A stretch of 64,000 nt of DNA, taken from positions 1 to 64,000 of the forward strand of contig CAZTAO010000002.1 in assembly GCA_964611645.1 (NCBI GenBank), written 5' to 3'. A program made the position numbers and the translations under genes. Below the pieces are notes generated by a model. That model saw nothing but the letters and a program-made list of their open reading frames with translations, was not told the origin of the DNA and made no database searches. Positions 34,826 through 43,451 of the stretch are shown piece by piece. The stretch comes from CAZTAO01 sp964611645 (GTDB lineage: Bacteria > Armatimonadota > UBA5829). Position 1 is the stretch's first letter. Each line of letters starts with the position of its first letter.

Positions 34826-35965
34826 CTAGAACCCCACTGGGTAGACAACCTTCATCGCCCAGCGGTTGGTTGTTTCGGTGGTGTTGGGGTAGCCGTATAT
34901 GAGGTATATGTCGGCCCCGCTTCGGACTGTCTGGGTGAAGGTGACGCACATGTTCACATCCGAGTTCCTTCCCACAGCCCACACTCCAAGTCGCTTTTCC
35001 GGGGTGACCTCGTAGTTTCCCGAGACTGTGTATAGCTGGTTGGTCTCGGGCACTCCGGGCGATCCCAGCCTGCTCCATTCAAATCCTAGACCGATGACGA
35101 ACTTCTCAATGGGCCTGAGGCCCTGGTTCACCCGGAAGTAGCTGTAGTCCCTTCCATCTCTCTTGCCAACCAGGTAGCTGGCTCCACCGCCGCCGTACAG
35201 ATGCCTGGTGAGCCAATTGAGCCCGATTGAGGTGGAAGTGTTGGCCAAACCCAGCCACGTTCCGGAACTCCAGCCAAACCTGACCCTGTACTCATCGGTA
35301 GTACTGAGCCATCCGCTCGCGGAAAGACTCTGGTCGTGGATTGAGCCGTCCTCCAGGCGTGACCTGTAGCTCCCAAGGCTTACGCGCCAGGTGTTGATCC
35401 TGCCGGTTGACGGCCTCTGGACATAGTTGAGCCCCATGGAAAGATCGTATATGCCGGTTTCGTTGATGTAGGCGTCGCGAACGTAGTAGCCCGGCTCTAT
35501 GTCCGATGTGGAGAAGTACCATCCCAGGTGGCCCGGATTTGGGGAGAAGGAAACTCCCGCCCTGTTGATGGCTCCATTCGGGTGGCCGTCGGAGTTGATG
35601 GACATATACCGCCGGAAACTCACAGATGCCGTTCCCGCTGGGCTCCTGCGCTGCATGTAGCCCCCCGGAGAGAAGCAGGCGCTGTCATCCGGCTCGGCAG
35701 GGTCGGCTTTGAACTGCTGGTTCACATGCGACCCCGAGTATATGATGCCGAACGACGCATCGCGCCCGGCATCGTAGGAGTATGTGGAAGCGAAGTGGTT
35801 GCTTTCACCGATCGAAAGGGCGTCGAGAAAGCCGTAGACATTCCGGTCCACCTTTCCGAAGGCCTTGATTCCCCAGTCAAACTGCCCTACCCTCCGGCTG
35901 TAGAAAGCGGTTGAGTCCGGGAAGAATGCCGAACCCTCCACGAAGAACGGCCTATAGTCGGCCAT
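34826..35965 (-). CDS. C-terminal part of a split DUF5916-type beta-barrel protein
   Basis: The frame is the direct continuation of 35972-36841 beyond one TAG codon, with no shift. It begins around RYMADYRPFFVEGSAFF, which matches the R-P-F-F-x-E-G motif that follows the NPDF motif in DUF5916-type proteins. About 380 residues of alternating beta strands rich in aromatic and Gly residues end in KVVYPVGF, a terminal Phe typical of outer-membrane barrels. Alone it has no signal peptide. It is most likely one half of a gene inactivated, or read through, at the TAG. Confidence 0.65.
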   Translation of the reverse strand: MADYRPFFVEGSAFFPDSTAFYSRRVGQFDWGIKAFGKVDRNVYGFLDALSIGESNHFASTYSYDAGRDASFGIIYSGSHVNQQFKADPAEPDDSACFSPGGYMQRRSPAGTASVSFRRYMSINSDGHPNGAINRAGVSFSPNPGHLGWYFSTSDIEPGYYVRDAYINETGIYDLSMGLNYVQRPSTGRINTWRVSLGSYRSRLEDGSIHDQSLSASGWLSTTDEYRVRFGWSSGTWLGLANTSTSIGLNWLTRHLYGGGGASYLVGKRDGRDYSYFRVNQGLRPIEKFVIGLGFEWSRLGSPGVPETNQLYTVSGNYEVTPEKRLGVWAVGRNSDVNMCVTFTQTVRSGADIYLIYGYPNTTETTNRWAMKVVYPVGF

Positions 35966-35971
35966 GTACCT

Positions 35972-36841
35972 CTAGGGGTAATAGGAGAAGTCGACAGAGC
36001 TTACCGAGTCCTGCACATTTGTGAAGTCCGGGTTCTGGGTGAGCAGCCCAGTGAGCCCATTGGGGAACTCTGTCTTGAGGTCGAACCCCTGCTGAGTGAA
36101 CGTCCGGCCGGGTTCGGTGGAGGCTACCACATAGGGCAGAAACACGGGACGTATCCCGTCGGTGGGAAGATCAAGACCGGTGAGGTCGCAGGACCGCGCA
36201 AAGTCGAACGAGATACCCATGTCGGGCCACATGCTTCGTTCGTCGAGTCTTGCGTTATATCGGGTAAAGGCCATGCCGAACGTGGTGGCCTTTGCCGGAT
36301 GCCTGAGGATACCAAAAGGAACCGCAATCTCGGCGGTCCATCCGAAGTCTGTGATCCGGGCCGCAGCCTGCCAGTCCCCACGCCAGGTTATGTTGCTCGC
36401 GGACCCGTAGGGAATGCTCTCATTCTGGGTGCCGAGGGGATTGGTGGTGAACTGGTAGTAGCTCTTGTCGCTGTGGAGTGTGTCGATCAGGACCGTGACG
36501 TTGTCGTCCCCGCGCAGGCTTGCGTTTCTCTGCCGCTGGCGAGCGCTGATGCGGTCCGGCTTGGAATCGTGGCACACAAAGGCAAAGTAGAGAGTGCCGG
36601 CATCCGCGCAGACCATTACCTCGGTCTGCTCGGCGGAGTCCGCACTGCGGAGAGTCTCTTTGAAGCCCGTGCAGCGTTCAGCGGATTTCCAGCACTCGTC
36701 ATCGAGCGCGCCGTCGACCCTTGGCGCGCTAGTGACCACCTTGGCGCAAATTGTTGGCGCAGGCGATGCGAGTCCGGCGGTTCCCAACAGCCCCAACAGA
36801 CCCGCAATCGCAGCGAGCCTGAAGTAGATTACCTGCGTCAT
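35972..36841 (-). CDS. N-terminal part of a split CBM9/DUF5916 secreted protein
   Basis: The 289-residue frame has a signal peptide (LAAIAGLLGLLGTAGLASP) and a CBM9-like domain (about 35-220; RVDGALDDECWKSAE, YFAFVCHDS, WTAEIAVPFG). It then reaches GLLTQNPDFTNVQ before a TAG at 35972-35974. In this family the NPDF motif leads directly to the barrel domain, which here continues in the same frame after the TAG. The full protein would be about 671 residues. One base change from AAG, CAG or GAG would explain the stop. It may be a nonsense mutation, an assembly error, or a readthrough site. Confidence 0.7.
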   Translation of the reverse strand: MTQVIYFRLAAIAGLLGLLGTAGLASPAPTICAKVVTSAPRVDGALDDECWKSAERCTGFKETLRSADSAEQTEVMVCADAGTLYFAFVCHDSKPDRISARQRQRNASLRGDDNVTVLIDTLHSDKSYYQFTTNPLGTQNESIPYGSASNITWRGDWQAAARITDFGWTAEIAVPFGILRHPAKATTFGMAFTRYNARLDERSMWPDMGISFDFARSCDLTGLDLPTDGIRPVFLPYVVASTEPGRTFTQQGFDLKTEFPNGLTGLLTQNPDFTNVQDSVSSVDFSYYP

Positions 36842-36939
36842 GCCGGAATCGATCCATTCCTTCGCTCACGATACCTATATGAGGATACCACAACCAGCCT
36901 CAACCGGCAATTAGCCGTCGTGGCGGGATTGCAAGTCGG

Positions 36940-36969
36940 TTGCCAACTCTCTCGCGCGGCTGGTATACT
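36940..36969 (+). promoter_or_regulatory. Candidate promoter of the PQQ-type repeat gene
   Basis: TTGCCA (36940-36945), an 18-bp spacer and TATACT (36964-36969), preceded by TGG as an extended -10. It lies in the divergent gap between the split CBM9 gene and this gene, about 45 nt from the TTG start. Confidence 0.5.
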
Positions 36970-37017
36970 CAGCTTGCTGTCCCGACTCAACGCCGGGAGG
37001 CTCAGGAGAGAACTCTG

Positions 37018-38064
37018 TTGAAGCTTGCAATGCTTTGTGTAGCGCTGTTGATGTCGGTGGTAGCCCAGCCATGTGTCAGCGCCGACTGGCCCGGGTTCCG
37101 TGGCCCTGCCACAGATGGAATATCTGCCGAGAGGCTGGTCAACACCGCATGGAATACCAAGCCCCCGAAACTTGTCTGGAAGACAGATATGACCGATGGC
37201 GGGTACTCCGGGCCAAGCGTGGTTGCGGGGAGAGTCTACATAATTGACCATGTCGGGCAGGACGATGTGGTCAGGTGTATAGACATGAAGACCGGCAAGG
37301 ATATGTGGCGGGCGACATATCCGAATCCGGGTGATCCGAATTTCGGTTACACAAGAGCCACCCCGGCGGTGTCCAAGGGCGTGGTCGTAACCCTGAGTTG
37401 GAAGGGTCTGGTCGCGTGCCTGGACGCCAAAACGGGCAAGTGGATATGGTATCGCGACACTCTGAAAGACTATCCCGGACCGTTATCCCCATGGGGACAC
37501 GGCGGTTCCGCGCTGATCGACGGTAACAAAGTCATAATATGCCCGGGCGGCAAAGACAGCTCGGTCGTTGCCCTTGACCTCAAGACAGGAAAGACCATCT
37601 GGCAGGGCGGCGGAAGCGACCCGACAGCGTACACAACACCTGTCAAAGCGAAGATACAGGGGGTGTGGCAGTATGTGGTGGTCACCTCTTCCTGCTTCAA
37701 AGGCGTTGATGTCAGAGACGGAAAGCTGATCTGGCAATATGGATTCACCTGTAACGGCAATATCGCGTCACCTGTTGTTATCGGCAACTCCGTTTTCGTC
37801 TCCGCCAGTTATAACAAAGGCGGGGTGATGGTGGATATCGCTCCGGACTTCAGCGTCAAACTCAGATGGGAGAACAAAGGCATCATGGCTCACTTCAACA
37901 CCCCCATCCACCTGAACGGCTTCATCTACGGTGTCGGCGATCCGCAGAATCTTGTGTGTCAGGACGTGACCGATGGGAGCGTCAAGTGGAGCAAGGAAGG
38001 TTTTGAGAAGGGCCCGGTGCTGTCGGTGGGTGGTTACCTGCTGGCCCTTGCAGGTGACACCTGA
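37018..38064 (+). CDS. Secreted PQQ-like beta-propeller protein, interrupted by in-frame TGA
   Basis: A TTG (TTGAAGCTT) after AGGAGAG starts a signal peptide ending VSA, then DWPGFRGPATDGIS, the normal N-terminus of the secreted 'PQQ-binding-like' family. Repeats such as VVALDLKTGKTIWQGG and VRCIDMKTGKDMWRA build a WD/PQQ eight-bladed propeller. The frame stops at a TGA (38062-38064) in LLALAGDT(stop)ELALIKPDP and would continue in the same frame for 50 more codons. Homologues usually have Gly here (GD-x-G-x-L), so GGA to TGA is the simplest cause. Role: presumed periplasmic scaffold or sensor, as no redox ligand is visible. Confidence 0.7.
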   Translation: MKLAMLCVALLMSVVAQPCVSADWPGFRGPATDGISAERLVNTAWNTKPPKLVWKTDMTDGGYSGPSVVAGRVYIIDHVGQDDVVRCIDMKTGKDMWRATYPNPGDPNFGYTRATPAVSKGVVVTLSWKGLVACLDAKTGKWIWYRDTLKDYPGPLSPWGHGGSALIDGNKVIICPGGKDSSVVALDLKTGKTIWQGGGSDPTAYTTPVKAKIQGVWQYVVVTSSCFKGVDVRDGKLIWQYGFTCNGNIASPVVIGNSVFVSASYNKGGVMVDIAPDFSVKLRWENKGIMAHFNTPIHLNGFIYGVGDPQNLVCQDVTDGSVKWSKEGFEKGPVLSVGGYLLALAGDT

Positions 38065-38217
38065 GAGCTAGCTCTCATAAAGCCCGACCCGAAGCAATAT
38101 GTTGAACTCGGGCGGTTCACTCCTTTGGGCGGCCAGAGCTGGGCGCCGCCGGTCTACTCCGGCGGATATCTCCTGGTGAGGAATCTGAAGGAGCTTGCCT
38201 GCTTCAGCGTGAAGTAG
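38065..38217 (+). pseudogene. In-frame remnant of the PQQ-like protein after the TGA
   Basis: Fifty codons without start, in frame with 37018-38064, encode ELALIKPDPKQYVELGRF and GGQSWAPPVYSGGYLLVRN, ending ELACFSVK and a TAG at 38215-38217. This is the standard C-terminal blade of the family and still reads as good protein, so the interruption is recent or an artefact. Its last 14 nt overlap the 3' end of the convergent glycosyltransferase gene. Confidence 0.75.
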
Positions 38218-39637
38218 CGCGAGGCGTCGGCATATCGTCCAGCCATTTCTCCAAGGGCGTGATGGCCGCCGGGGCGTTTCCCCTTCCTGCGATGCTGTAT
38301 GTCAGCCACAAGACCACAAGTGGGGCCAGCAGGCGGCCGTAGGACCAGGGGAAGAAGTCGAACGTGGGAAGCAGGAACTCCAGGAAGTATGCGAAGCCCA
38401 GTATTGCCCAGTCGCGGACGGATGACAGCCTCTTCAGGATCACCAGGAACGGCAACACCAGGAACACCGCGTGATGCTCCCACACCAGCGGGTACAGGAG
38501 AGTCATAGCTATAAGAAGCGGCCCAACGGAGTTGAGCGCCGCGCCTGATTCGGACACATAAGCCCTGCCTTTCACGCAAGCCCTGACCACCACCCCGCAT
38601 CCCGCCGCAAGGATCACCTTTGCCACCGCCGACAGATATCCGGCTGCGGAAGAATATGCCCCCGTGGAGTATTGCCACGTCCACATCGCCCGCACGAAGG
38701 AGTCGATGGAGTTTTCGCGGTAAGCGAGCAGGTTGGCCCCGTAGATGTGTGACGCGTTGAATATCCAATCCTGGAACGGCGAAACTCCGTAGAGGGCAAC
38801 CGTAACACCCGCCAACGCGAGCGAACTCAGAGCAAACCACGCCAGCCAGCGGAAGTCCCGCTCCAGCAGAAACGCCACAACCAGGATTATCGGAGAAGCC
38901 TTGAGATGCACCGCCAGGCTCATCGCGACAGCAGACAGAACGCGATTCTTAGGATACAGGACAATGCTAAGCAGGATGGCGTTGATGACGTGGAGGTTGA
39001 CCTGGGTGTAGAAGAGGGTCCGCAGAACCGGAGTATTGACCAGCAGGAACGCCGTGGTGACAACCGCTGCGAGCCGATTCGAGAACCCGTATCGCTGCAG
39101 AGCTTTGTGGATGAGCACGTAGAACAGGACCAGCCCGACCACATTCGCCAGCCAGCACACGTAGAACACCGCAACAGCCCCGAACTGTGAGATCGGCGAA
39201 AGCAGCGTGGCCCAAAACGGAGGGTAGAGGTAGCGGGGGTGGAGATGCTCACCATTCTGCAGGTTCACAGCCGCGAGGTAGTAGTCGTGCCAGTCCCCGT
39301 AGAACGCTCTTTCGCGCAGGACATTGAGATAGAGCAAAGCGACCGTGCAGAAACCCGCCCAGGAAACAGCGTTCACCCTGTTCACGTAGCCAAGTCGAGC
39401 CCCAAACACCACAACCCCAAGCAGCAGCCACGCCAACGCCACCGAGAGCAGGGTCAGCGGCATTGTCGACCCCGGCCCGTTCTGCACCAGCAGATCCGGT
39501 CCGCTTGCCCCTCTCAACGCGTAAGCAAGCGCAAGCGAGAGCGGGACGAGCAGTGTCACCCCACACCACGCCAGGACGCAGACATGCGCCAAGCCGGTCT
39601 TGCTGCCAGTTGTCTCTTCTGCGTTCACACGTCTCAA
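38204..39637 (-). CDS. Membrane glycosyltransferase, GT87-like (DUF2029)
   Basis: The 477-residue polytopic protein has about ten membrane helices. GDWHDYYLAAVNLQNGEHLHPRYLYPPFWATLLSP carries the periplasmic Asp and YPPF motifs of GT-C polyprenyl-phosphate mannosyl/arabinosyltransferases such as GT87. TQVNLHVINAILLSI and HLKASPIILVVAFLL are further family features. The donor is likely a polyprenyl-linked sugar, which is inference. The C-terminus faces the cytosol. It is convergent with the PQQ-like gene. Confidence 0.8.
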   Translation of the reverse strand: MRRVNAEETTGSKTGLAHVCVLAWCGVTLLVPLSLALAYALRGASGPDLLVQNGPGSTMPLTLLSVALAWLLLGVVVFGARLGYVNRVNAVSWAGFCTVALLYLNVLRERAFYGDWHDYYLAAVNLQNGEHLHPRYLYPPFWATLLSPISQFGAVAVFYVCWLANVVGLVLFYVLIHKALQRYGFSNRLAAVVTTAFLLVNTPVLRTLFYTQVNLHVINAILLSIVLYPKNRVLSAVAMSLAVHLKASPIILVVAFLLERDFRWLAWFALSSLALAGVTVALYGVSPFQDWIFNASHIYGANLLAYRENSIDSFVRAMWTWQYSTGAYSSAAGYLSAVAKVILAAGCGVVVRACVKGRAYVSESGAALNSVGPLLIAMTLLYPLVWEHHAVFLVLPFLVILKRLSSVRDWAILGFAYFLEFLLPTFDFFPWSYGRLLAPLVVLWLTYSIAGRGNAPAAITPLEKWLDDMPTPRATSR

Positions 39638-39719
39638 AAAGCAGATTCCTCTCTGCGTTCGGAATGACAGCCGATTCCAGTCCCAACTCTGAACCTGCGA
39701 TATGGAACTCGGAGCCGAG

Positions 39720-40586
39720 CTATATCAGCGACTTCACGTATTCCACATCGTCCTTCAGAAACTCCCGCCGCTGGTCCAGGTCGAACTTGCCCAGGGACTC
39801 GTCCTCGATGCACAGGTCGCCTTCGTATCCCGCTTTGCGGAGCTGATCGACTACGGATTGCAGGTCGATATTGCCCTGGCGAAGGGGGCAGCAGTAGTCT
39901 CCGTAACCCCAGCCGATCTCCCGCTGGACCTCTCGCTTGTCCTCGGGGAAGTTGATATTCTTGACGTGTGTGTGCTTGGTGAAAGGAGCAAAGTGCCGGA
40001 TTATCTCGTGGACCTTGCTGAGCGGCCATCCGTACCAGTAGAAGTTGGCAGTATCGATGTTCATGCCCAGTCTTGGCGAACCGACTCCCGCGATCACAGC
40101 ATCCAGAAACTCCGGTTGGTTGCCCTGGGTCCCGTGGTTCTCCATCGCGATCGACACGCCGGAGTTTGGGGTGGAATCGATGATGTGTCTGAGGGACTTG
40201 ACCGCGCGTTCGACGCGCTGCTCGAAAGGCCACTGGCCTTCAGTGCTCATGATTGGGTCGACGCGCAGAACAGCCCCGCCTAGCTTTTCTCCAATACCAA
40301 CTGCCCAGATCAACCACTGCATCTCGGCGTCCCAGTTCTCCGTACCGAAGTCGTTGAACATCAGCATCGCGCTCACGTTGAGGCCGGCGGTTTCGAGGGA
40401 CTGCCTGTAGGAGGCGATGTCGGCGTCCGTGATCAGAGGTACCCGGGCTGCGCCGTCCGTAACGCAGATTGCCGTCTTCTCTCGTGAGACATTTACCTCC
40501 ACATGCGATACACCCAGGGCCTTCGCGCCCGCCGCGGCCGAACCGAAAGCGTCGATGAGATGCGCTTCTCTAACTGCTACGTACAA
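39720..40586 (-). CDS. Sugar phosphate isomerase/epimerase-like TIM barrel
   Basis: A TTG at 40586, 8 nt after AAAAGGGAGG, gives 288 residues of the xylose-isomerase-like AP-endonuclease family 2 fold. Metal-site candidates appear in SIAMENHGTQ (Glu), GMNIDTANFYW (Asp), THVKNI (His) and LCIEDES (Glu). Such enzymes isomerise or epimerise sugars and inositols; the substrate is unknown. It lies 28 nt after the ADP-ribosylglycohydrolase fusion gene on the same strand and is probably co-transcribed. Confidence 0.82.
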   Translation of the reverse strand: MYVAVREAHLIDAFGSAAAGAKALGVSHVEVNVSREKTAICVTDGAARVPLITDADIASYRQSLETAGLNVSAMLMFNDFGTENWDAEMQWLIWAVGIGEKLGGAVLRVDPIMSTEGQWPFEQRVERAVKSLRHIIDSTPNSGVSIAMENHGTQGNQPEFLDAVIAGVGSPRLGMNIDTANFYWYGWPLSKVHEIIRHFAPFTKHTHVKNINFPEDKREVQREIGWGYGDYCCPLRQGNIDLQSVVDQLRKAGYEGDLCIEDESLGKFDLDQRREFLKDDVEYVKSLI

Positions 40587-40614
40587 CTTTGTGTCCTCCC
40601 TTTTCAAGAGCGGC

Positions 40615-42228
40615 CTATCTGCCGCTGTTCCAGTCTCTCACGAACTCGCATTGTGCGCGCGTTTGTGGTGATGGGCTGTCTGCCTTGGCCTCATTGCATC
40701 GAAGATGCTTGATCTGCTCCAATGCCGCCTCGCCCTGCGCGATGCCGTGCCGGGAGAGCCAGCAGCCGACAACCGTGCCCGTGCGGCCAAGCCCACCCCA
40801 GCAGTGAACGTATACCGGCAGATGCGCGGCGATGCTCCTGTCGATATGGTCCAGAATCTCGGACATGAACTTCTTCGACGTAACGTCGCAGTCTTCGATG
40901 GGTGTGCGGATACAGATCACCTTGAGGCCGCGTTCCGATGCCAGAATGCCGAACTGACCATCGTAGCGCGCAAAGGGGTTGCCGGATGAGTCAGTCTCGT
41001 CTTCCTCCATCAGGTTCACTATGATCCTGATGCCCACATCCAGCATGGCGTTGAGCTTCTTCCGCGCCTCCACCGGGTCCTTGTCGCCGGGATAGAACCC
41101 GGCCAACAACTGTCCCGGAGAGACCCAGTAGGACCTCGGGAAGGGTGTCGGCTGCAGTTCCGCGGGAAATTCCGCAGCGGATGGTTGTGCCATCCCGGCG
41201 AGAGTCGCTCCGTCGCAGACCGAGCATACGGTATCCCTGGCCATCTGTTCGATAACATCCTTCATTTCCAGATCCCGCAGGAACTCTTCAGGTATCGCTC
41301 CCACACCCCACATTGCGCCTAGGATATTGCCTGTGATTGCGCCGGTGGAGTCGCTGTCGCCGCCGTGGTTCACTGCAAGCCTGATGCCGTGGGCAAAACT
41401 CTCCGCCTTGAGAGCGCAGAACAGGGAGATCGCCAAGGCTTCCTCCGCAACCCAACCTTCGCCCATCTTCCCAACTACCTCCGCTGTCGCAGCTTCGCTC
41501 TCGGCCAATCTGACAGCGCGTTCCACCGCTTGCAGAACCTCCTCATGGAACGGCCGCTGCTTGAGGGCCTCGGTGGCGGAAGCGATGGCATCGGGGAGAC
41601 TGGAGCCTGCCATCAGTTCGTGTATCAGGTGCGCAAGATAGCCGGAGGCGAGGTAGCCGGACGGGTGGCCGTGGGTGATCATCGCCAGTTCGCAGCCGGT
41701 TTGGAAGCAGTCTATGTCGAAGAAGCCGACAGGGGCCATCCGCATGACGCCACCGCAGCCCTTGCTGTCGTTGATCGGCTCGCGAGGTATGCCCTGGCTG
41801 CCATGCTCCATTGCGCGTAAACGATAGCTAAGCGATGACAGGCAGGAGTTCCCCGGCGCGCGGCGGGAGTGCAGCGGCTTCTGCTGCCACAGCCAACCGG
41901 AGTAGACGTGGGCAAGCTTCGGATCCTTGCTCTTTGTGCCCTGAGTCCCCAGCCAGCGCATGTAGGAATGCAGACCGAAATCCGGATAGGATGTCCCATT
42001 TCCCCGACCCGCCCGCGACTGCAGCAGGCCTTCCAGGGTGAAGAGGGTCATCTGGGTGTCGTCGGTGATCGCGCCGAGCCTGCCATAGGCCGGGGCGTAG
42101 CTTTCTATGCCCCGAGGCCCGAACTTCGCCCGAATTCTCGCAAGTGAATCGAACTCAACCGCAGCCCCCAGCGCATCTCCAACAGTTCCACCCAGCAGAC
42201 ACCCGACTACCCGTTCAGAATACTCCAA
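40615..42228 (-). CDS. ADP-ribosylglycohydrolase fused to a tyrosine/dual-specificity phosphatase
   Basis: The 537-residue protein has an N-terminal ARH/DraG domain (about 1-335) with GCLLGGTVGDALGAAVEF, the metal motif TDDTQMT (55-61) and HGGDSDSTGAITGN (about 287-300), all intact. The C-terminal 170 residues are a cysteine phosphatase with the P-loop HCWGGLGRTGT, nucleophile Cys476 and Arg482, and a DETDSSGNPFARYDG region before it. The first domain removes ADP-ribose from protein, nucleic acid or small molecules. The second removes phosphate from Tyr/Ser/Thr or a small phosphoester. Its neighbour is a sugar-isomerase-like protein, so a nucleotide or sugar substrate is possible. The fusion could reverse two modifications on one target. 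Confidence 0.88.
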   Translation of the reverse strand: MEYSERVVGCLLGGTVGDALGAAVEFDSLARIRAKFGPRGIESYAPAYGRLGAITDDTQMTLFTLEGLLQSRAGRGNGTSYPDFGLHSYMRWLGTQGTKSKDPKLAHVYSGWLWQQKPLHSRRAPGNSCLSSLSYRLRAMEHGSQGIPREPINDSKGCGGVMRMAPVGFFDIDCFQTGCELAMITHGHPSGYLASGYLAHLIHELMAGSSLPDAIASATEALKQRPFHEEVLQAVERAVRLAESEAATAEVVGKMGEGWVAEEALAISLFCALKAESFAHGIRLAVNHGGDSDSTGAITGNILGAMWGVGAIPEEFLRDLEMKDVIEQMARDTVCSVCDGATLAGMAQPSAAEFPAELQPTPFPRSYWVSPGQLLAGFYPGDKDPVEARKKLNAMLDVGIRIIVNLMEEDETDSSGNPFARYDGQFGILASERGLKVICIRTPIEDCDVTSKKFMSEILDHIDRSIAAHLPVYVHCWGGLGRTGTVVGCWLSRHGIAQGEAALEQIKHLRCNEAKADSPSPQTRAQCEFVRDWNSGR

Positions 42229-42355
42229 CGATACCCTCCATCGTAGTGTCCGTCAGCCTGACGGGACACAATATACGACTTCTCCGCGCGAGGCCGTAGT
42301 TCCTCTTACGCGCCCCAAACCCGGAACCTGGAACCCGCAATGAGCCTCGGAATTG

Positions 42356-42384
42356 TTGACAATGGCCACCTCCGGTGTTAAGAT
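42356..42384 (+). promoter_or_regulatory. Promoter of the tRNA-Gly gene
   Basis: A perfect TTGACA (42356-42361) and TAAGAT (42379-42384) are 17 bp apart, placing the start about 10 nt before the tRNA. Confidence 0.6.
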
Positions 42385-42401
42385 ATGGAGTAATGCTGCG
42401 A

Positions 42402-42477
42402 GCGGGAGTAGCTCAGTTGGTAGAGCGCTAGCCTTCCAAGCTGGATGTCGCGAGTTCGAGTCTCGTCTCCCGCTCCA
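42402..42477 (+). tRNA. tRNA-Gly(UCC)
   Basis: The acceptor stem GCGGGAG (42402-42408) pairs with CTCCCGC (42467-42473), followed by discriminator T and an encoded CCA (42475-42477). The D-arm is GCTCAGTTGGTAGAGC, the anticodon loop CTTCCAA with anticodon TCC (42435-42437), and the T-loop TTCGAGT. All stems are complete. Confidence 0.95.
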
Positions 42478-42514
42478 TTTTATTGTACAGGTCGCAAACG
42501 AGTACCGTTTGTCT

Positions 42515-43450
42515 ATGAAAAAACTGGCCCTGCTGTTACTGGTAATCGTCTTCTGTTTGTGCCTGCTGTTTCTGCTGACGTGCGGAGGAGTCTTCGGGCA
42601 CGGCCGCATTCTGGGCAGAAACCTTCACAACCACGCGTTCTTCGTCGGACTCCTCCTCCTGCCCTGGGCCGTTATCTCAAACATCGGCAGACACAGGCTC
42701 GGACTTCTCAAACGCAACTTCAGGGGCCGTACGGTTCTGTCTTCCTACGGCGTCGACATGTTCGGGTATCTTGCGATACTGGCCGCGCTGAAAGTGGTCT
42801 TCCATCCGGGGGCCACCTCAGATCATGTGGTCGCCACCTATGTGTCCGCGATGGGAGCTATGTGGGCTCTGGGCCTGATTGACGACATCGCGGGAGACAA
42901 GGCCACAAAGGGGATTCGCGGACATTTCCGCGAACTCTTCCTGCGCGGTAGACTGACCACCGGCGCTCTCAAAGCCATTGGCGGCCTGACGTTGGGCCTG
43001 TTCGTTGGAATACGCGCGTGGAATGGCGACTGGCGGATACTTGTGTCGGCCATGTTCATCGTCCCCTTGGCAGCCAACGCGATCAATATCCTGGATCTTC
43101 GCCCCGGCCGCGCCTGCGGGGGGTTCCTCTTCGCGATGTTCCTGTTAACGGGGCTTGGTTTGTACAGGCACGTTGGCGACCCGTATGTGATCGCGGTTCT
43201 GATGGTGGTCGCTGTAGCGTGGCTGTATGTGGACGCTCCGGGATCCGCGATGATGGGCGACTCCGGAGCAAACATGCTAGGCGCCATACTGGGCACATAC
43301 ATAGTTCTGAACACGACGCCCACATCGCAATTCGCTGCCGTGGCTCTTCTATTGGCATTCAATATCCATGCGGAAACGCATTCCATAACGGATCTTGTGG
43401 AGTCGAGACCGTGGCTGCGGTGGCTCGACTCGCAGTTGGGGGTAAGGTAG
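42515..43450 (+). CDS. MraY/WecA-family polyprenyl-phosphate sugar-1-phosphate transferase-like protein
   Basis: The 311-residue polytopic protein starts at an ATG 38 nt after the tRNA. Family motifs are present: LIDDIAGDKATKGIRGH (Asp-Asp pair), NAINILDLRPGRACGG and MMGDSGANMLGA, the last with the catalytic Asp. The DLRPGRA form marks a branch seen in spore-formers and deep lineages, distinct from true MraY. Expected reaction: transfer of a sugar-1-phosphate from UDP-sugar to a lipid phosphate. Substrates are unknown. Confidence 0.82.
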   Translation: MKKLALLLLVIVFCLCLLFLLTCGGVFGHGRILGRNLHNHAFFVGLLLLPWAVISNIGRHRLGLLKRNFRGRTVLSSYGVDMFGYLAILAALKVVFHPGATSDHVVATYVSAMGAMWALGLIDDIAGDKATKGIRGHFRELFLRGRLTTGALKAIGGLTLGLFVGIRAWNGDWRILVSAMFIVPLAANAINILDLRPGRACGGFLFAMFLLTGLGLYRHVGDPYVIAVLMVVAVAWLYVDAPGSAMMGDSGANMLGAILGTYIVLNTTPTSQFAAVALLLAFNIHAETHSITDLVESRPWLRWLDSQLGVR

Positions 43451-43451
43451 T

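Noticed and set aside
38062..38064. Genome-wide reassignment of TGA to Gly, or selenocysteine, to explain the in-frame TGA
   Set aside because: TGA ends many intact genes here (the SBP-permease fusion, atpZ, atpF, nuoB), and no SECIS-like hairpin was recognised directly after the codon; a local mutation or error is simpler.
42353..42514. Upstream extension of the MraY-like frame through the tRNA gene
   Set aside because: The region is the tRNA-Gly gene and its promoter; the membrane protein begins at 42515.
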